A stretch of 64,000 nucleotides of DNA from Phlegmacium glaucopus. Taxonomy: Eukaryota > Basidiomycota > Agaricomycetes > Agaricales > Cortinariaceae. The stretch covers positions 420,618 to 484,617 of the forward strand of contig MU130073.1 in the NCBI GenBank assembly GCA_015039465.1, given 5' to 3'. The notes beneath the pieces are model-generated. The model was not told the origin of the DNA, did no database searches, and worked only from the letters and a program-made list of their open reading frames with translations. This document shows positions 11,703 to 23,534 of this stretch, piece by piece (position 1 is the stretch's first letter; the number at the start of each line of letters is the position of its first letter). The position numbers and the translations under genes are program-made.

Positions 11703-12529
11703 CAGGGTTTTGCATAATATAATGAACACTCGTTTTTTTTGTGGCGGTCACGTGTGAGCTTTCCCACATCCAAACAAAGTTGATCTTATCAACTGATCAA
11801 TCTGGCTCAGCCTCAACGAACTCACTCACCCTTCCAGACACATCCTATCCTCTCGTAAACTCAGAAATATGTTCCTATAGATGTCCACCACATATACTGC
11901 TACTTTCACCATTTTTTGCCTGTTGGACCCTATGCAAGACCCTTGATATCAAGACCACATGTCTGCCTCACCCCTCATCCTGAACCTTTGGATCGATATC
12001 ATTACATGTATCGTTCAGTAGCATCCAACTTAGCTAGATAGTATTAAGAAGACATTGTGCATGTGAAAACCCCAAAATTTTGCTTGCTCGAGGTATCAAA
12101 ACTGACCTCAGGGAGAGCTTGACCTGGATTTCATCCAAATAAATGGTGGGCTCGCTTTGCAGTAGGGAATAAATATAAACTCGGTCCTGCTTGTCCAGGA
12201 GACGTGGACAGCCTGGATAGTAACGGAAGGGATTGACCAGTGTACTGTAATGATTATGATATGTTAAAATGTTTGCGATAGTTCCTATCGAGCATCCTGC
12301 GAGATCTTCCAGCTGTTGGTACGTGTAACCGTGGTCACTCCGCCATCTTACAATTATATCACGTAGATCTTTCGAAAGGTGAGGAGCCATCGAGCGCGGG
12401 GAGTCGCAGTGTCCGAATCATATCTCACTGATCAAAAATCCCCGATATGGCCTTTGTTTGGCTGTGGGAAAGCTCACACGTGACCGCCACAAAAAAAAAC
12501 GAGTGTTCATTATATTATGCAAAACCCTG
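11703..12529 (-). mobile_element. Internally deleted Tc1/mariner-type element (827 bp)
   Basis: Near-perfect inverted ends of more than 60 bp, starting CAGGGTTTTGCATAATATAA, with TA duplicated at 11701-11702 and 12530-12531. It carries only the N-terminal part of a transposase on the minus strand; the catalytic part is missing. It sits in the spacer between WW copies A and B. The flank (TTTCCGGATGAAA...) resembles spacer copies at about 42380 and 49030. Confidence 0.85.
12034..12390 (-). pseudogene. Truncated mariner transposase, DNA-binding part only
   Basis: 118 residues. The N-terminus looks like a helix-turn-helix (YQQLEDLAGCSIGTIANIL), followed by a linker (NPFRYYPGCPRLLD) and a second helical part (EPTIYLDEIQVKLS). 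This matches the paired-type DNA-binding region of Tc1/mariner transposases. The frame ends before the DDE catalytic domain, and no DDE motif follows. It lies inside the 11703-12529 element. It could at most make a DNA-binding fragment. Confidence 0.7.
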
Positions 12530-12531
12530 TA

Positions 12532-13250
12532 AATACGGTTGAATGACAGCACTTTACGAACCCAGTCATACGATCAATGTAATGTCATCGAGCAAGAGTT
12601 CCTCAGGCTTCGAATTAATTGGACAATATTACGTAATGAGCATTGATCCCAAAAAAAAAAAGACGTTGCCTTGGCCTTGGATCCCCTGAGCTATTCCAGC
12701 ATCGCTCAAATGTCGCTGCGCTATCGGTACAAATTCTGGACGCCCTTCTGATTTGCCTGCTGTTCCCCAGTATTCTCGGCCTACTTTTTCTTGAGCTGGC
12801 ACGGCCAATAATGCTCCGAAATTTGATGCTCAACTGGATCTTCCTCTACCTGAACCCTTCCCGCCTTATCCATTCCTTTGCTGACTTCAAATAAAAGCAA
12901 TTTGAAGCACTTCGAGCCTTCGTCAGAGGACGGAGGACGGACATATGACACCGTCTGGCATACCAGCACCGGCTGACAATCAGCCGCCTTCCAGTCTATT
13001 TCCTGCAGCGCAGGTATTTGTTGGCTCAATTTAAAATCTCTCTGCGGAAGGGTTGGAGCTTGGTGTCATCGATGAGATTCGGGTTCATACAATTGGTGCG
13101 TAATTTATTCTCAGGCTTCAACCACTACCTAGTGTTATCTTGGCTGCTTTCTGAATGAAACCTTGACCTGCTTAGAAGTCACGTACGACACCGACATCCC
13201 CGCAACGTCTCTTGGGGATCATCTACCAGGTAAGATATAATATAACAAAG
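12532..13250. other. Spacer between the mariner element and WW copy B
   Basis: A plus-strand frame at 12643-12894 is hydrophobic but has no family match I recognise and no splice context. Positions 13081-13140 are duplicated at 19245-19305. Confidence 0.3.
13081..13140 (+). repeat. Dispersed spacer repeat, copy 1
   Basis: About 60 bp containing ACAATTGGTGCGTAATTTAT and CAACCACTACCTAGTGTTAT, also found at 19245-19305. Both lie downstream of a WW gene, so the spacer seems to have been duplicated with the genes. Confidence 0.6.
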
Positions 13251-13251
13251 A

Positions 13252-16200
13252 TTATCGAAGAGTGAATACAAAAATGAACATAGGCGCAATGAGGACGAAA
13301 AAAGGCCAAAAAGCCAACTTAAACCATAAAAGGACTATCTCACGGCCCACCGCAAAAGAGAATGCCACAAGGAAGAGGTACACCCTGTAATAGATAGTGA
13401 AAGGAGTTAGTGAGCACTAGCACACGATAATTTTATGTTCAAATGAAGTACTTACGCATACAGGAACAAGCTATAAGGTAGGCTGTACACCAAAGCAAGC
13501 ATTTCCAATTTGTATATGGAGCTACAGCGATTAACTATGAATGTGACCTGAATAGAGTATCAGTCAGTTAGATGATCAATCAATCATCAGAAATTTCGAC
13601 GAACATCCAACGATGTATCATGTATCTTAACCAAAAGCAAACCCAAAAGAATCGCTCCAATACTGGTCACTATCGAAATATAGCTCGCTATATGAGCACC
13701 ACCGGTGTCGACACCCGGGATTGCTAGAAACGCAACGTTGACATTGAGCAATACGGTTGCCTGGACATTAAAACGATAGATATAATAAGTCGAGGATATG
13801 ATAGGCAAATAATATAAACGTGCGTATAGGGTAAACTCTCTCCAATCGGCCGTTAACTGCCCCAACAAGTTTTTCCACATAAAGTCATTGACAAGGCCAT
13901 CAACAGTTATTTTGCGTAACTTTTTCAGATATCTCATTATACCGAAAAACGTATAAAATAGCATGACAACCCTCGCCAGAAAACCCCTTTGTCTCTCAGG
14001 ATGAATTGATTGATCCCTGTTTAGACGGGCATTTATTTGTCCATGCAATTGGAGGAATCGTTCATGGTCTAGTGATTCATCAGAATTTTGAGTTTGAGTG
14101 ATGGTAAGGAAGGGACCTACGAAAGCTTTGGAGAAAACGTGCTATCACACTTATTGATTAACACATGGACAAGCTAGACAAGCTTAATTGTACTGCTGAC
14201 AGATAATAGCAATGGAACCAGCTGCCGGTTCATCTTGCGCTGAAATTGACGCCGACATTGATGTTAGTCAAGCTTACAGGAAGACCCAATGCATATCCTT
14301 ACCTTCGATGGTGTTCACTAAATCAAGCATTTTCTGTAGATCTTCCGAACTATATGGTGCCAGGCCTCGAGATGATGTCAATGAGTCTAAGTTTCCCAGT
14401 TGAGAGCGGTGAAATTTGAAAGCAAGTAAAGAAATTACATACTGCCGACCGCATGGATGAGGACATCCTTTATTTCGGAAATGGCGCTGGATGGAAGCGG
14501 ACATAAACTTGGGAACAAATAGTTATGAAGCCTGGCGATAAAAGCAGTTCAGTTTTGAGCAAAAAGTTCCCATGGCATAAGTTGAACCGTTGAACCGACC
14601 AGTACAAGGATTTCATTTCGTGACCTATCCAATTGCCTGTCAATAAAATAATTCCTACTTGCAGTAGAATAAAGGACTCGCCAATGTGCGATGGAGTATA
14701 TTTAACCTTGACCTCACCCAAGAAATCCATACCATTAACTTCATCCAACCAAAACAAGCACTGCTTCGCATGATTTACGAAATAATATCCATATTTCCCA
14801 GAGTTCCTAAGCTCCAACACAAGAGATGTCTCCTCCCGAATTTCAATGTTGTATTCCTCAATATATGAAGATATTTTCTCGATATAAGTCTCTAATTTTG
14901 TCTTGGAATCCGTATCGTACATCCAAACGTCAGTGAGGATGGGGAATGTCTGTAGTACAGAAACGTATCAGATAATCAGCGTTAGTTCTTCGACGATGAG
15001 AAGCATTGAGATGTGCTTGCCCGAGAATCATTGAGAAAGTACGGAGCACCGTCCGGATGGGTAAAAGTAACCCATAGATTTGGAAGTTCCGGCCTACGTT
15101 AGGTTATGGGTGAATATGGATCAAAATTACCTAGTATCAAAAGTGTAAGGAACGGAAATTGTTCAGACGCGTATTTCGCAAGCGTATCCCGTTTTAGCAA
15201 TACGTCACGCGTGACTTTTCCCATTCCGGAAAAGTGACGCGCACAGGAAAAGGAGCACGGGCAGCAACGGGCTCGCGCGATGGAAATGAAAATGAAGACA
15301 GCTAAAAATGAGCTAGCATGCTCTCAAAAATTAATTAAAGAAAAACAATTTTCTTTAAAGATCAGACGCTAAGAGATTTCATTTTAAAATTTCTTTCCTT
15401 TCTACATATAAAAGCAGCTCAAGGGGGCACCAAGATTCGAAAAACTACACGGGGTGGATTTTTTTCTCTAAGGCCTTGCCAACCCCCCCCCCCTTCCCCA
15501 ACCCATATCGGGTATGTTTTCATCCAAATATGGTATGTTTTTCCCACATTTTCGGGCTCCGCTTACTTCTGACCTAGAACTTGAGCCGCCCAAGCCGCAA
15601 CACTTTAGATAACTAGAATTAACCATCTTTGAGGATGTAGTAAACAGTAAATATGTGAGCAGTACATGGTCTAAGTTATTTTGAAGTCTTAACTTGCCTT
15701 TCACTGGACCATCAGTAGTCAAAAAACTTGGCCCAGGCTAGTGATGCCAAAGTTCAGTTCAGTTCAGTTCAGCAGCATTTTTTGCTGAACTGAGAACTGA
15801 ACTGACTAAGTTTTTCCTGAACTGAACTGAACTGTTAAAGAACCGGTTCGAACTGAACTGAACTGAAGAACTGTTATAAATTCTATATTTTACTTATTAT
15901 TGGAAATTCCATCGTCCAAGGACCATCCTTAGGCCTTAGGCACCCAATTTCTACTCAGTATGATCTCAGGACCCCTTGAGAATATATAACACCACTGATT
16001 TGTATTTATGTTCCAAAATGGATAATGCTAATATATAACATAATCACATCATATGGTCATTATCTCCTTGCTCAATCATTGTTTTACTCCCAAAAGGACT
16101 TCCAAATCATTTGTACATCACCAAAGAACCAATTTCCAGGAAACATGGATCAATATATAGGAATTTCTCATCCTTCGAGGACCTATCAGTTCAGCAGTTC

Positions 16201-17519
16201 AGTTCAGTTCGAACTGGATGAACTGCCAATTCTCCATATGCCTGAACTGAACTGAACTTTTCAGTTCAGTTCAGTTCAGTTCAGTCAGTTCAGGTTCAGT
16301 GAGTCAGTTCAGAACTGAACTTTGGCATCACTAGCCCAGGCTGCCCAGCTGACCTAAATGGGGAACAACTAATCCATAGATCTGTCCAGGGACTGTATTA
16401 TCATGTGCTACACCATTAGCAAGTACTTATATGCAATTTTTCAAAGTTTGACCCCCAAAAATAATTTTTTTCTAAGCCTCCGGCAGCCCACCCCCCCCCC
16501 CAACCCCGGGTCCCGGGTTTGATTCCCGGTGCCCCCTTGAAGCAGCTCGTATTTACTGTAGAAGGACAGTGGAACAGCCCACCATTTAGCTAGCCTCGGA
16601 TTTTTACATCATTCTCATAAAGAGACTTCAAAAACCTCTTTACCGCATTAATCTCTCAAATATCAAAATGTATTACATTTACAATTTCGCAAGCGCTTAA
16701 ATTGTTATTGTGATCAAATATCTTGTGACTACATTGCTCGCACCATCGGAAATTTATATTTCTGACTAACCCTCACCAAAAAGTACTCGTTTCGAACCCC
16801 GGAACGTTTACGCACTTACAAAAGCATGCTGAAGCAACTTACTCCGTGAAAGTCATAAGCAACGGGCGGATCGGGAACGAGTCGTAGTAGAATTTTTCAC
16901 TATTAAAGAGAATCCATTATTTCTTAACTGATGATCTATAGTCCAAAACATACGATTTGAAATCTCTCCCATATCGCTCGAATCCAGACGAAGTAATAGC
17001 GACAAGATTCGAAATTTCTTTGCACAGTCCAGGAGGTGATTGAGGATCACGGCTACGACTGTCCTCTGCTCTAGTAGGGACACTTGAGTTGGGGAGGGAC
17101 GAGATTCTCGTGTCATCCATAGGCGTTATTGGATAATTGAGTACTCCCTGGGAAGTTGATGGACCCGTTTGCGGCAGTGGCGGATAGCGTTGCTCCGTGT
17201 GGTGTAGTGGCAATGACTTCTGCTGCCATCTGTTCAGGAACGATATAGGGAGTCTGCTAAAACAATCTGCATCATTGTGGTTTGATTTTTCCCATGGCAT
17301 GGAAGGACGGCTCAGGCTGCCACTAGACTTTGACATTTGGTTCAAGTTGTTGCGAAAACGGCGAATGAACAGGTATAAGCATTTCCGGGAAAGAAATCGT
17401 AGGAATGCCGGCGCTTGTCGAATACAAAGTTTGCAAATTTTACGGCCGACAACCCTTAATCTTTTGAGAAAGCTAAACAGCAGATGCAGCAGAGGATACA
17501 CTTCAAGGATGGAAGGCAT
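13252..17519 (-). CDS. WW-domain multi-pass membrane protein, copy B
   Basis: Paralogue of copy A with the same exon order. Start is the ATG at 17519 (MPSILEVYPLL); the upstream ATG is followed by an in-frame stop. It has only one 36-residue repeat unit. The WW core (ELPNLWVTFTHPDGAPYF) and the 36-residue stretch around SLTSSRGLAPYSSEDLQ are intact. Intron 2 holds 1.68 kb of nested transposable elements (15144-16820); exons on both sides keep phase, so the gene may still be spliced. The last exon starts like copy A (LFLVAFSF) and then diverges fully, ending FIFVFTLR at 13252. Donors in the two special introns are GC. Function unknown. Confidence 0.75.
15420..16539. mobile_element. TIR element (CAAGGGGGCACC) nested in the solo LTR
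   Basis: Inverted ends CAAGGGGGCACC with the exact 8-bp duplication AAGCAGCT at 15412-15419 and 16540-16547. No gene inside. A sequence with the same end (TCAAGGGGGTGCCGGGATCG) occurs at about 23218, next to the decayed gene at 27215-36540. The 8-bp duplication and CA(A/G)NG end fit hAT or KDZ-type elements. Confidence 0.8.
15739..16333. mobile_element. hAT-type MITE (595 bp), third nesting level
   Basis: Inverted ends TAGTGATGCCAAAGTTCAG, with GCCCAGGC duplicated at 15731-15738 and 16334-16341. Arrays of GTTCA/CAGTT follow both ends, as for subterminal transposase-binding repeats. Same family as the 5 kb element at 29766-34804. Confidence 0.9.
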
Positions 17520-17891
17520 TTTTTCTGGACTAGCCGTCCCTATAGATAGTAGGCATGGGGTAGTGCAATGAGTCCTCGTGAAGCTAACCATGCAGCTGCT
17601 ATAATAGGATGCATTTGCACTGCACTGAGTTATCAGTGAATTTGAACGCTATTATACAACATTGAATTGATGACAATATTACATAATTGAAGGTTACATT
17701 GCAGGTCCAGTTAATAATAAATCCTTCAGGGTTTTCTAAATCATGTTTTTCGCGGGGTTTTCTGAACTTGAAAGCCTACCTGACTTTTGAAATTTTGAGC
17801 TTTTCGTATTTTTAGGTGGGTTACATTTGGTTTTCAAGGGTTTTTTTGGGATAAACCGTACCGTACCGTCTAGCTCCTAGAAATTTTACTT

Positions 17892-17922
17892 ACGGGTCGG
17901 TTTACAGTCAGAACCGACCCGT
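17892..17922. repeat. Perfect 11-bp inverted repeat
   Basis: ACGGGTCGGTT, 9-nt loop, AACCGACCCGT. GC-rich hairpin in a spacer; no adjacent gene. Confidence 0.6.
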
Positions 17923-19244
17923 CACTGACCCACACCATACGGTCCGTGACCGTACACCGCCATTTGTTAGACATGTGAGAAGAACCTGGACATCAGACCC
18001 TGTGTGGCACCTTTCCACACCTGTCAGAGGTCCTGATGGAAGGTTTACCCAACACCGCAATCCGGCTAATATCAGCGTGTCGCCAGGTTGACCTGGTGGC
18101 AACATTTTCCGCCAGCTGTGAACAGCTGGAGCCCAGCTCGAGCAAATCTACTCTCTGTTGGGGGCAATCCTCAATATTTTTTGTTTATTATTTAATTTAT
18201 TTTCCATTCTCATTTCGTACTCAGTAGTCAAGTTTCAAGCTCAAGGAGGATAGAAATGTAACAATATATTTATGCAATTGATAGTAATACAAAGGTATGA
18301 AATGGTCCTCAAAAACACAAGTCCTGTCCTGCTCCCCTTGCCGTCTTGCATGTTGCGGGATTGCATGTGGGTCCTTGGGCATTTCCATGTTGCTGGGGTT
18401 AGCAAAAACGGCCAGCTGATACCCGTTGTGGTGGTAGCGGACAGGTTGGGGGTGGCATCATCGTTGCCATCACGATGGAATCTTCGTCATGGTGCTTGGT
18501 CATGGCGGCTTGTCCTGGTGGTTACGGTCGTGGTCACACTTGTAGTGATCATGTTTGCGCTACGATTATGGCTTGTGGTGGCTGGTGCTGCCTGTGTTGT
18601 TCTTCCTCCATGTTGTGAGTGATATCCCTACCGCTCCGTAAAAGTGGACCTGTCACCTATAATCAAAAAAGTGAAAGGTTTAGCTGAACAATGGAAAGCC
18701 CAAAGAGGCAACATGAGAGTAACAAAACCGTGCACAGGCGCATGGTGAGGCTGAACAGACACAGCAAGGGGATAGGCAAAAGATAGGGTAAAGAGCGAAA
18801 TACTTAAAGACGACTGTCGAAAGGTTTATTTGGTTTATTTGGATCGGAGTTCAAATGACTTTGAAGGGTTTTGAAATTTCAATGCACGGACCTCTTTGCG
18901 TCAAGCTTGTAGATTTGGCTTTTTTCATACTCTGAAAACTTTGGGTGTTCATTAAGTATATTGTTTTGATATTAATGAATTTTTAACCACTACCTTATTA
19001 CCCCAAACTCAGACCTCAACTTTGAAAGAAAATCGGCACATGGCTATTATAGAGCTGGGGCGGAAACCTGTGAGTCAGCTGTTGGGCCGCTGATGCAGAC
19101 CTTTTCGGCCTCAGCTCCTTTGAACCTGACTTTGATGCCGGAGCCAGATTGATCAAATGGCTGTCACCCAGAGTTTGGCTCCAGACCCCATCAACATTTT
19201 TAACAATTGGCGGTGTAACGGGTCGGTTGGCAGCCCTATCAGGA

Positions 19245-19305
19245 ACTTGACGTTCGTACAATTGGTGTGTAATTTATTCTCAGGCCCCAACCACTACCTA
19301 GTGTT
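19245..19305 (+). repeat. Dispersed spacer repeat, copy 2
   Basis: Matches 13081-13140 with a few substitutions. Confidence 0.6.
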
Positions 19306-19567
19306 ATGCCAAGCTCGAGAAAGTCTCTGGTATGTGGAGGGTCAAAGTCAAAAGGAATCATTAATAGTACATCGTACACCTTGGCCCAAACAAAGAGTTG
19401 ACAAAGAGTAAGGAGGTGAATGACATATGTACACACTCATTCAGAGACGATATTTTGCTCCTTTCACTTGCTTCCGGATAGAACTGCAAAGGTTAACATT
19501 ATTAACATCTTAAAACGACATGACTTTCACGCAGAGAAATATTATTATAACAAAACCGGCGGCCGTA

Positions 19568-22462
19568 TCAAGAGCGGGATGATTCCTCCTTCGCCGAATC
19601 CTCGGATGGTCTCCACCGGTCGAGAGAGAAAACGCAGAATCCGAGAATCGTGTAAAACATTGCCTCCGTAGTCCAAATTGCTATGCTTTCTTGGCCGATA
19701 ATCCATAGGGACATAATGAAGAAGAACAACCTGTAATAGGTATCGAAAAGGGCTAGTTAGCACTAGTGCACGATCCAAATAAAGCACTGACGCAAAATTG
19801 AGCAAAATATAAGGTAGGCTGTACATCAAAGCAAGCATTTCCAATCCGTACTTGGAGGCGCCACAATTAACTATGAATGTGACCTGAATAGAGTAGCAAC
19901 CATATCAATCAGTTAGGTGATCAACCAATCATGAAAATTAGACGAACATCCAACGATTTATGATGTAGTTTAACCCAAAGCAAACCAAAAATCATCGCTG
20001 CAACGCTGAACATTGTCGAAAGATAGGTGAAAATTGGGAAGTTGCCAGCTGGGGTTGCTAGAAACGTAACGTTGCTAGTGAGCAGTACGGTTGCCTGGAC
20101 GTTAAAATGATAGATACATAATAAGTCGAGGATATCGGGGGAAGATAATATGAACGCACAATTAGGGTGAGATCTCTCCAATCGACCCTTAACTGCTTCA
20201 ACAAGTCTTTCCACACAAAATCATTGGCAAGGCCATCGACCATTGTTTCGTGTAACTTTCCGAAATAGAACATTCGAGCGCATAACCTTGGGACAAAAGA
20301 TTTTTGTCTCTCAGGAACTTGCGGATGAATTGATTGACCCCTGGTTAGACGGGCATTTATTTGCCCATGCAAATGGAGGAATCGTTCATGGTCTAGTGAT
20401 CCATCAGATTTAAGTGCGAGTGATGGTAAGGAAGAGAATTACGAAAGGTTCGGAGAAAATGCGCTATCAAGCTTATTGATTAACACATGGACAAGATAGA
20501 CAAGCTTAATTGCACCACTTACAAATAATAGCAACAGAACCGGCTGCCAGTTCATAGTCTTGCGCTGAATTTGACGCAGAATTGACGCTAGTCAAGCTTA
20601 CAGGACGACCTAAGGCATAGCCTTACCTTCGATGGTGTTCACTAAATCAAGCATTTTCTGTAGGATTTCCAAACTGTATGGTGCTAGGCCTCGAGATGAT
20701 GTCAACGAGTCTACCCAGTTGAGAGCGATGAAATAAAGCAAGTAAAAAAATTACGTACTGCCGACCGCATGGATAAGGATATCCTTTATTTCGGAAATGG
20801 CGCTGGATGGAAGTGGACATGAATTTGGGAACAAATAGTTATGAAGCCTGGCAATAAAGGCAGTTCAGTTTGAACAAAAATTCCCATGGCATAAGTTGGA
20901 GCATTGAACCGACCAGTACAAAGATTTCATTTCGTGACCTATCCAATTACCTGTCAATAAAACAATTCATACCTGCAGTAGAATAAAGGACTCGCCAATG
21001 TGCGATAGAGTATACTCAACCTTGACCTCGCCCAAGAAATCCATACCATTACATACATCCAGCCAAAACAAGCACTGCTTCGCATGATTTACGAAATAAT
21101 ATCCACATCTCCCAGAGTTCCTAAACTCCAACACAAGACACGTTTCCTCCGGAATTTCAATATTGTATTTCTCGATATATGAAAATATTTGCTCGATATA
21201 GGTCTCCAATTTTGTTTTGGGATCTGCATCGTATATCCAAACGTCGGTAAGGACGGGGATTTTCTGTAGTACAGAAACGTATTAGCGTTGGTTCTTCGAC
21301 GATGAGAAGCATTGAGATGTGCTTGCCCGAGAATCATCAAGAAAGTAGGGAGCACCGTTCGGATGAGTAAAAGTAACCCATTGGTTTGGAAGTTCCGGCC
21401 TACGTTAGTTTATGGGTAAATATGGATCAAAACCACCTAGTATCAAAAGCATGGCAAAGCAACTCACTCCGTGAAAGTCATAAGCAATGGGCGGATCGGG
21501 AACGAGTCGCAGCAGATTTTATCGCTATCAAAGAGAATCCGTTATTTCATAACTGATGATCTGTAGTCCAAAACATACGATTTGAAATCTCTCTCATATC
21601 GCTGGAATTCAGACGATGTAACAGCGATAAGCTTCGAAATTTCCTTGCAAAGTCCAGGAGGTGATTGAAGATCACGGTTACAATCGTCTTCTGCGCTAGT
21701 AGGGACCCTTGGGTTGGGGAGGGACGAGATGCTCGTGTCATCCATAGGCGTTATTGGATAATTGACTACTCCCTCGGAAGTCGATGGACCTGTTTGCAGC
21801 TCTGGCGGATAGCAGTGCTCCGTGTGGTGTGGCGGTACAAGAACGTCGCCCGTAGGCGTCGTTGAATCTGAGACTACTAACTGGGAAGTCGATGGACCTG
21901 TTTGCGGCACTGGCTGATAGCGGTGCTCCGTGTGGTGTGGCAGTACGAGAACGTCGCCTGTAGGCATCGTTGAATATGGGACTACTGCCTGAGAGGTCGA
22001 TCGGCCCGTTTGTGACTCTGGCGGATAGCAGCGCTCCGTATGGTGTAGCGGTATGATAACGTCGCCCGTAGGCGTCGTTGAATCTGGGACTACTACCTGG
22101 GAAGTTGATGGGCCTGTTTGCGGCACTAGCTCATAGCGTTTCTCCGTGTGGTGTAGTGGCAATGACTCGGACTTCTGCTGCCATCTGTTCAGAAACGATA
22201 TAGGGAGTCTGCTAAAACAATCCACATCATCGTGGTTTGCTTGTTCCCATGGCATGGAAGGACGGCTGCCAGTAGACTTTGACATTTGGTTCAAGTTGTT
22301 GCGGAAACGGCGAATGAACAGGGATAAGCGTTTCCGGAAAAAAAATCGTAGGAATGCCACTTGTCGAATCCAAAGTTTGCATAGTTTATGGCCGACAACC
22401 TTTAGACTTTTGAGAAAGCTGAGCAGCAGATGCAGCAGAGGGTACGCCTGGATGCGAGGCAT
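19568..22462 (-). CDS. WW-domain multi-pass membrane protein, copy C
   Basis: Paralogue of copies A and B. Start is the ATG at 22462 (MPRIQAYPLL). Exon 1 carries four 36-residue repeat units, the most in the window; the 108-bp period is visible at about 21814, 21922, 22030 and 22138. The WW core is ELPNQWVTFTHPNGAPYF, followed after a GC-AG intron by KIPVLTDVWIYDADPKT. The WW-like second stretch (YYFVNHAKQCLFWLD) and the HGQINARLTRGQSIHP stretch are present. The last exon begins LFFFIMSLW and then has its own hydrophilic tail (WRPSEDSAKEESSRS), ending at 19568. I found no internal stop. Function unknown. Confidence 0.75.
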
Positions 22463-23345
22463 GGGGTAGTGTAATGGGTCCCTACGAAGCTAACCATGCA
22501 GCTGTTATATAGGATGTCTAAGGCATTTGCGTTTCTATCTGTCAGATATTAGTCTATTGTCATGAGACTGGAGTTAGTACTTTATCCTTTTTCACTGTAC
22601 CGTAAAGACTTACAGTTAGTAGTTATCTTCTTGTACTCAATTAGTCCATTTAAATTGTTATGAGACCGAGTTACCTTGTTCTATATGAACTTGACACCTT
22701 GGCAGCCTGTGTGACCTTGCTGAACTTACATTAAGTGCTACAGTAGAATTTTCATAACGCATAACGTCATGATGCATAAATCGTGTTTTGCACTCGAAAT
22801 TTTCAAGCGATGACGATGATGTCGCGTCAAACCTATGGAGGGCAAGAGTGGAACTGCTCTCTCGGCTGTGTTTGTTTGGTTGTGCGATGGACTGATGATG
22901 GAGGATAAGTCCTGTTTAATATTTATGACTTATCTGGCGGAAAATGACAATCAGGTACTATGTACAATGACTCGGAGGATACTTTGTATTTGGTTTGTAC
23001 GTGAGTTTCCTACGTTCTTTTCAGGACATCGGGCATTGACGCAAGGTCTATTGTCAGGGATGCTGCTTGTCAGGGGGGGCTGGGCTTCATGGGGAATTGT
23101 TGAAAGTTCTGGAAATTGCAGGCTGGCATAAAAGGTTGTCGGCCCCATACAACGCTCTTCGTGTGTTCAACGCATGAGATTGAGGTAGAACATGCCAAAT
23201 CAACATAAGCCAAAGGGTGAGTCAAGGGGGTGCCGGGATCGAAAAAAATTACCTAGGGTCGATTTTTCTGATAAGGCCTTCAGGCACAAGTCTAAATATA
23301 GTAATTTTACGTAATAAGATTTATCTCCGGGGGCGTTTACTTCTA
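22463..23345. other. Spacer with one TIR-element end
   Basis: No gene seen. At about 23218 lies TCAAGGGGGTGCCGGGATCG with subterminal bases like those of the 15420-16539 element, ending near 23290. It points toward the decayed gene at 27215-36540 and may be the 3' end of the element that once carried that gene. Confidence 0.45.
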
Positions 23346-23534
23346 GGGCTGGGTTTTTTTGCTAGCCCGGGCTGTTTGTAACGTGATGATGGTCTGGGCC
23401 TTCGTGTGATGTTAGTTACTTAGGTTATTAACAGTTATTACAGCTGTTGTCATAGTTATACGGAATCATGTGAGAAGAAAAAACATGGTTATATAATCAT
23501 AAATTAGGGTTGGGCTCTGTTCTTTGATGCCTGA

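Larger units (their letters stand above)
15144..16820. mobile_element. Candidate solo LTR (TGTAAG...CTTACA) in intron 2 of copy B, containing two more elements
   Basis: Copies A and C show the empty site (TATCAAAAGCATG). The insert starts TGTAAGGAACGG and ends CGCACTTACA, with AAAG duplicated at 15140-15143 and 16821-16824. AAAAG is possible if the last A is shared. Without the nested element it is about 550 bp. A TATA-like TACATATAAAAG lies near 15405. TG...CA ends and a 4-5 bp duplication suggest a solo LTR. Confidence 0.7.
17600..19560. other. Spacer between WW copies B and C
   Basis: No gene supported. It contains a perfect 11-bp inverted repeat at 17892-17922, a GT-rich stretch near 18420-18620 that opens false frames, and the second copy of the dispersed spacer repeat at 19245-19305. 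Confidence 0.35.

Noticed and set aside
12643..12894. Hydrophobic plus-strand frame suggesting a membrane protein
   Set aside because: No family recognised, no splice partners, and similar spacer DNA elsewhere does not keep it open.
18272..18622. Val/Leu-rich plus-strand frame
   Set aside because: Produced by a GTG/GTT-rich stretch; no signal or conserved motif.
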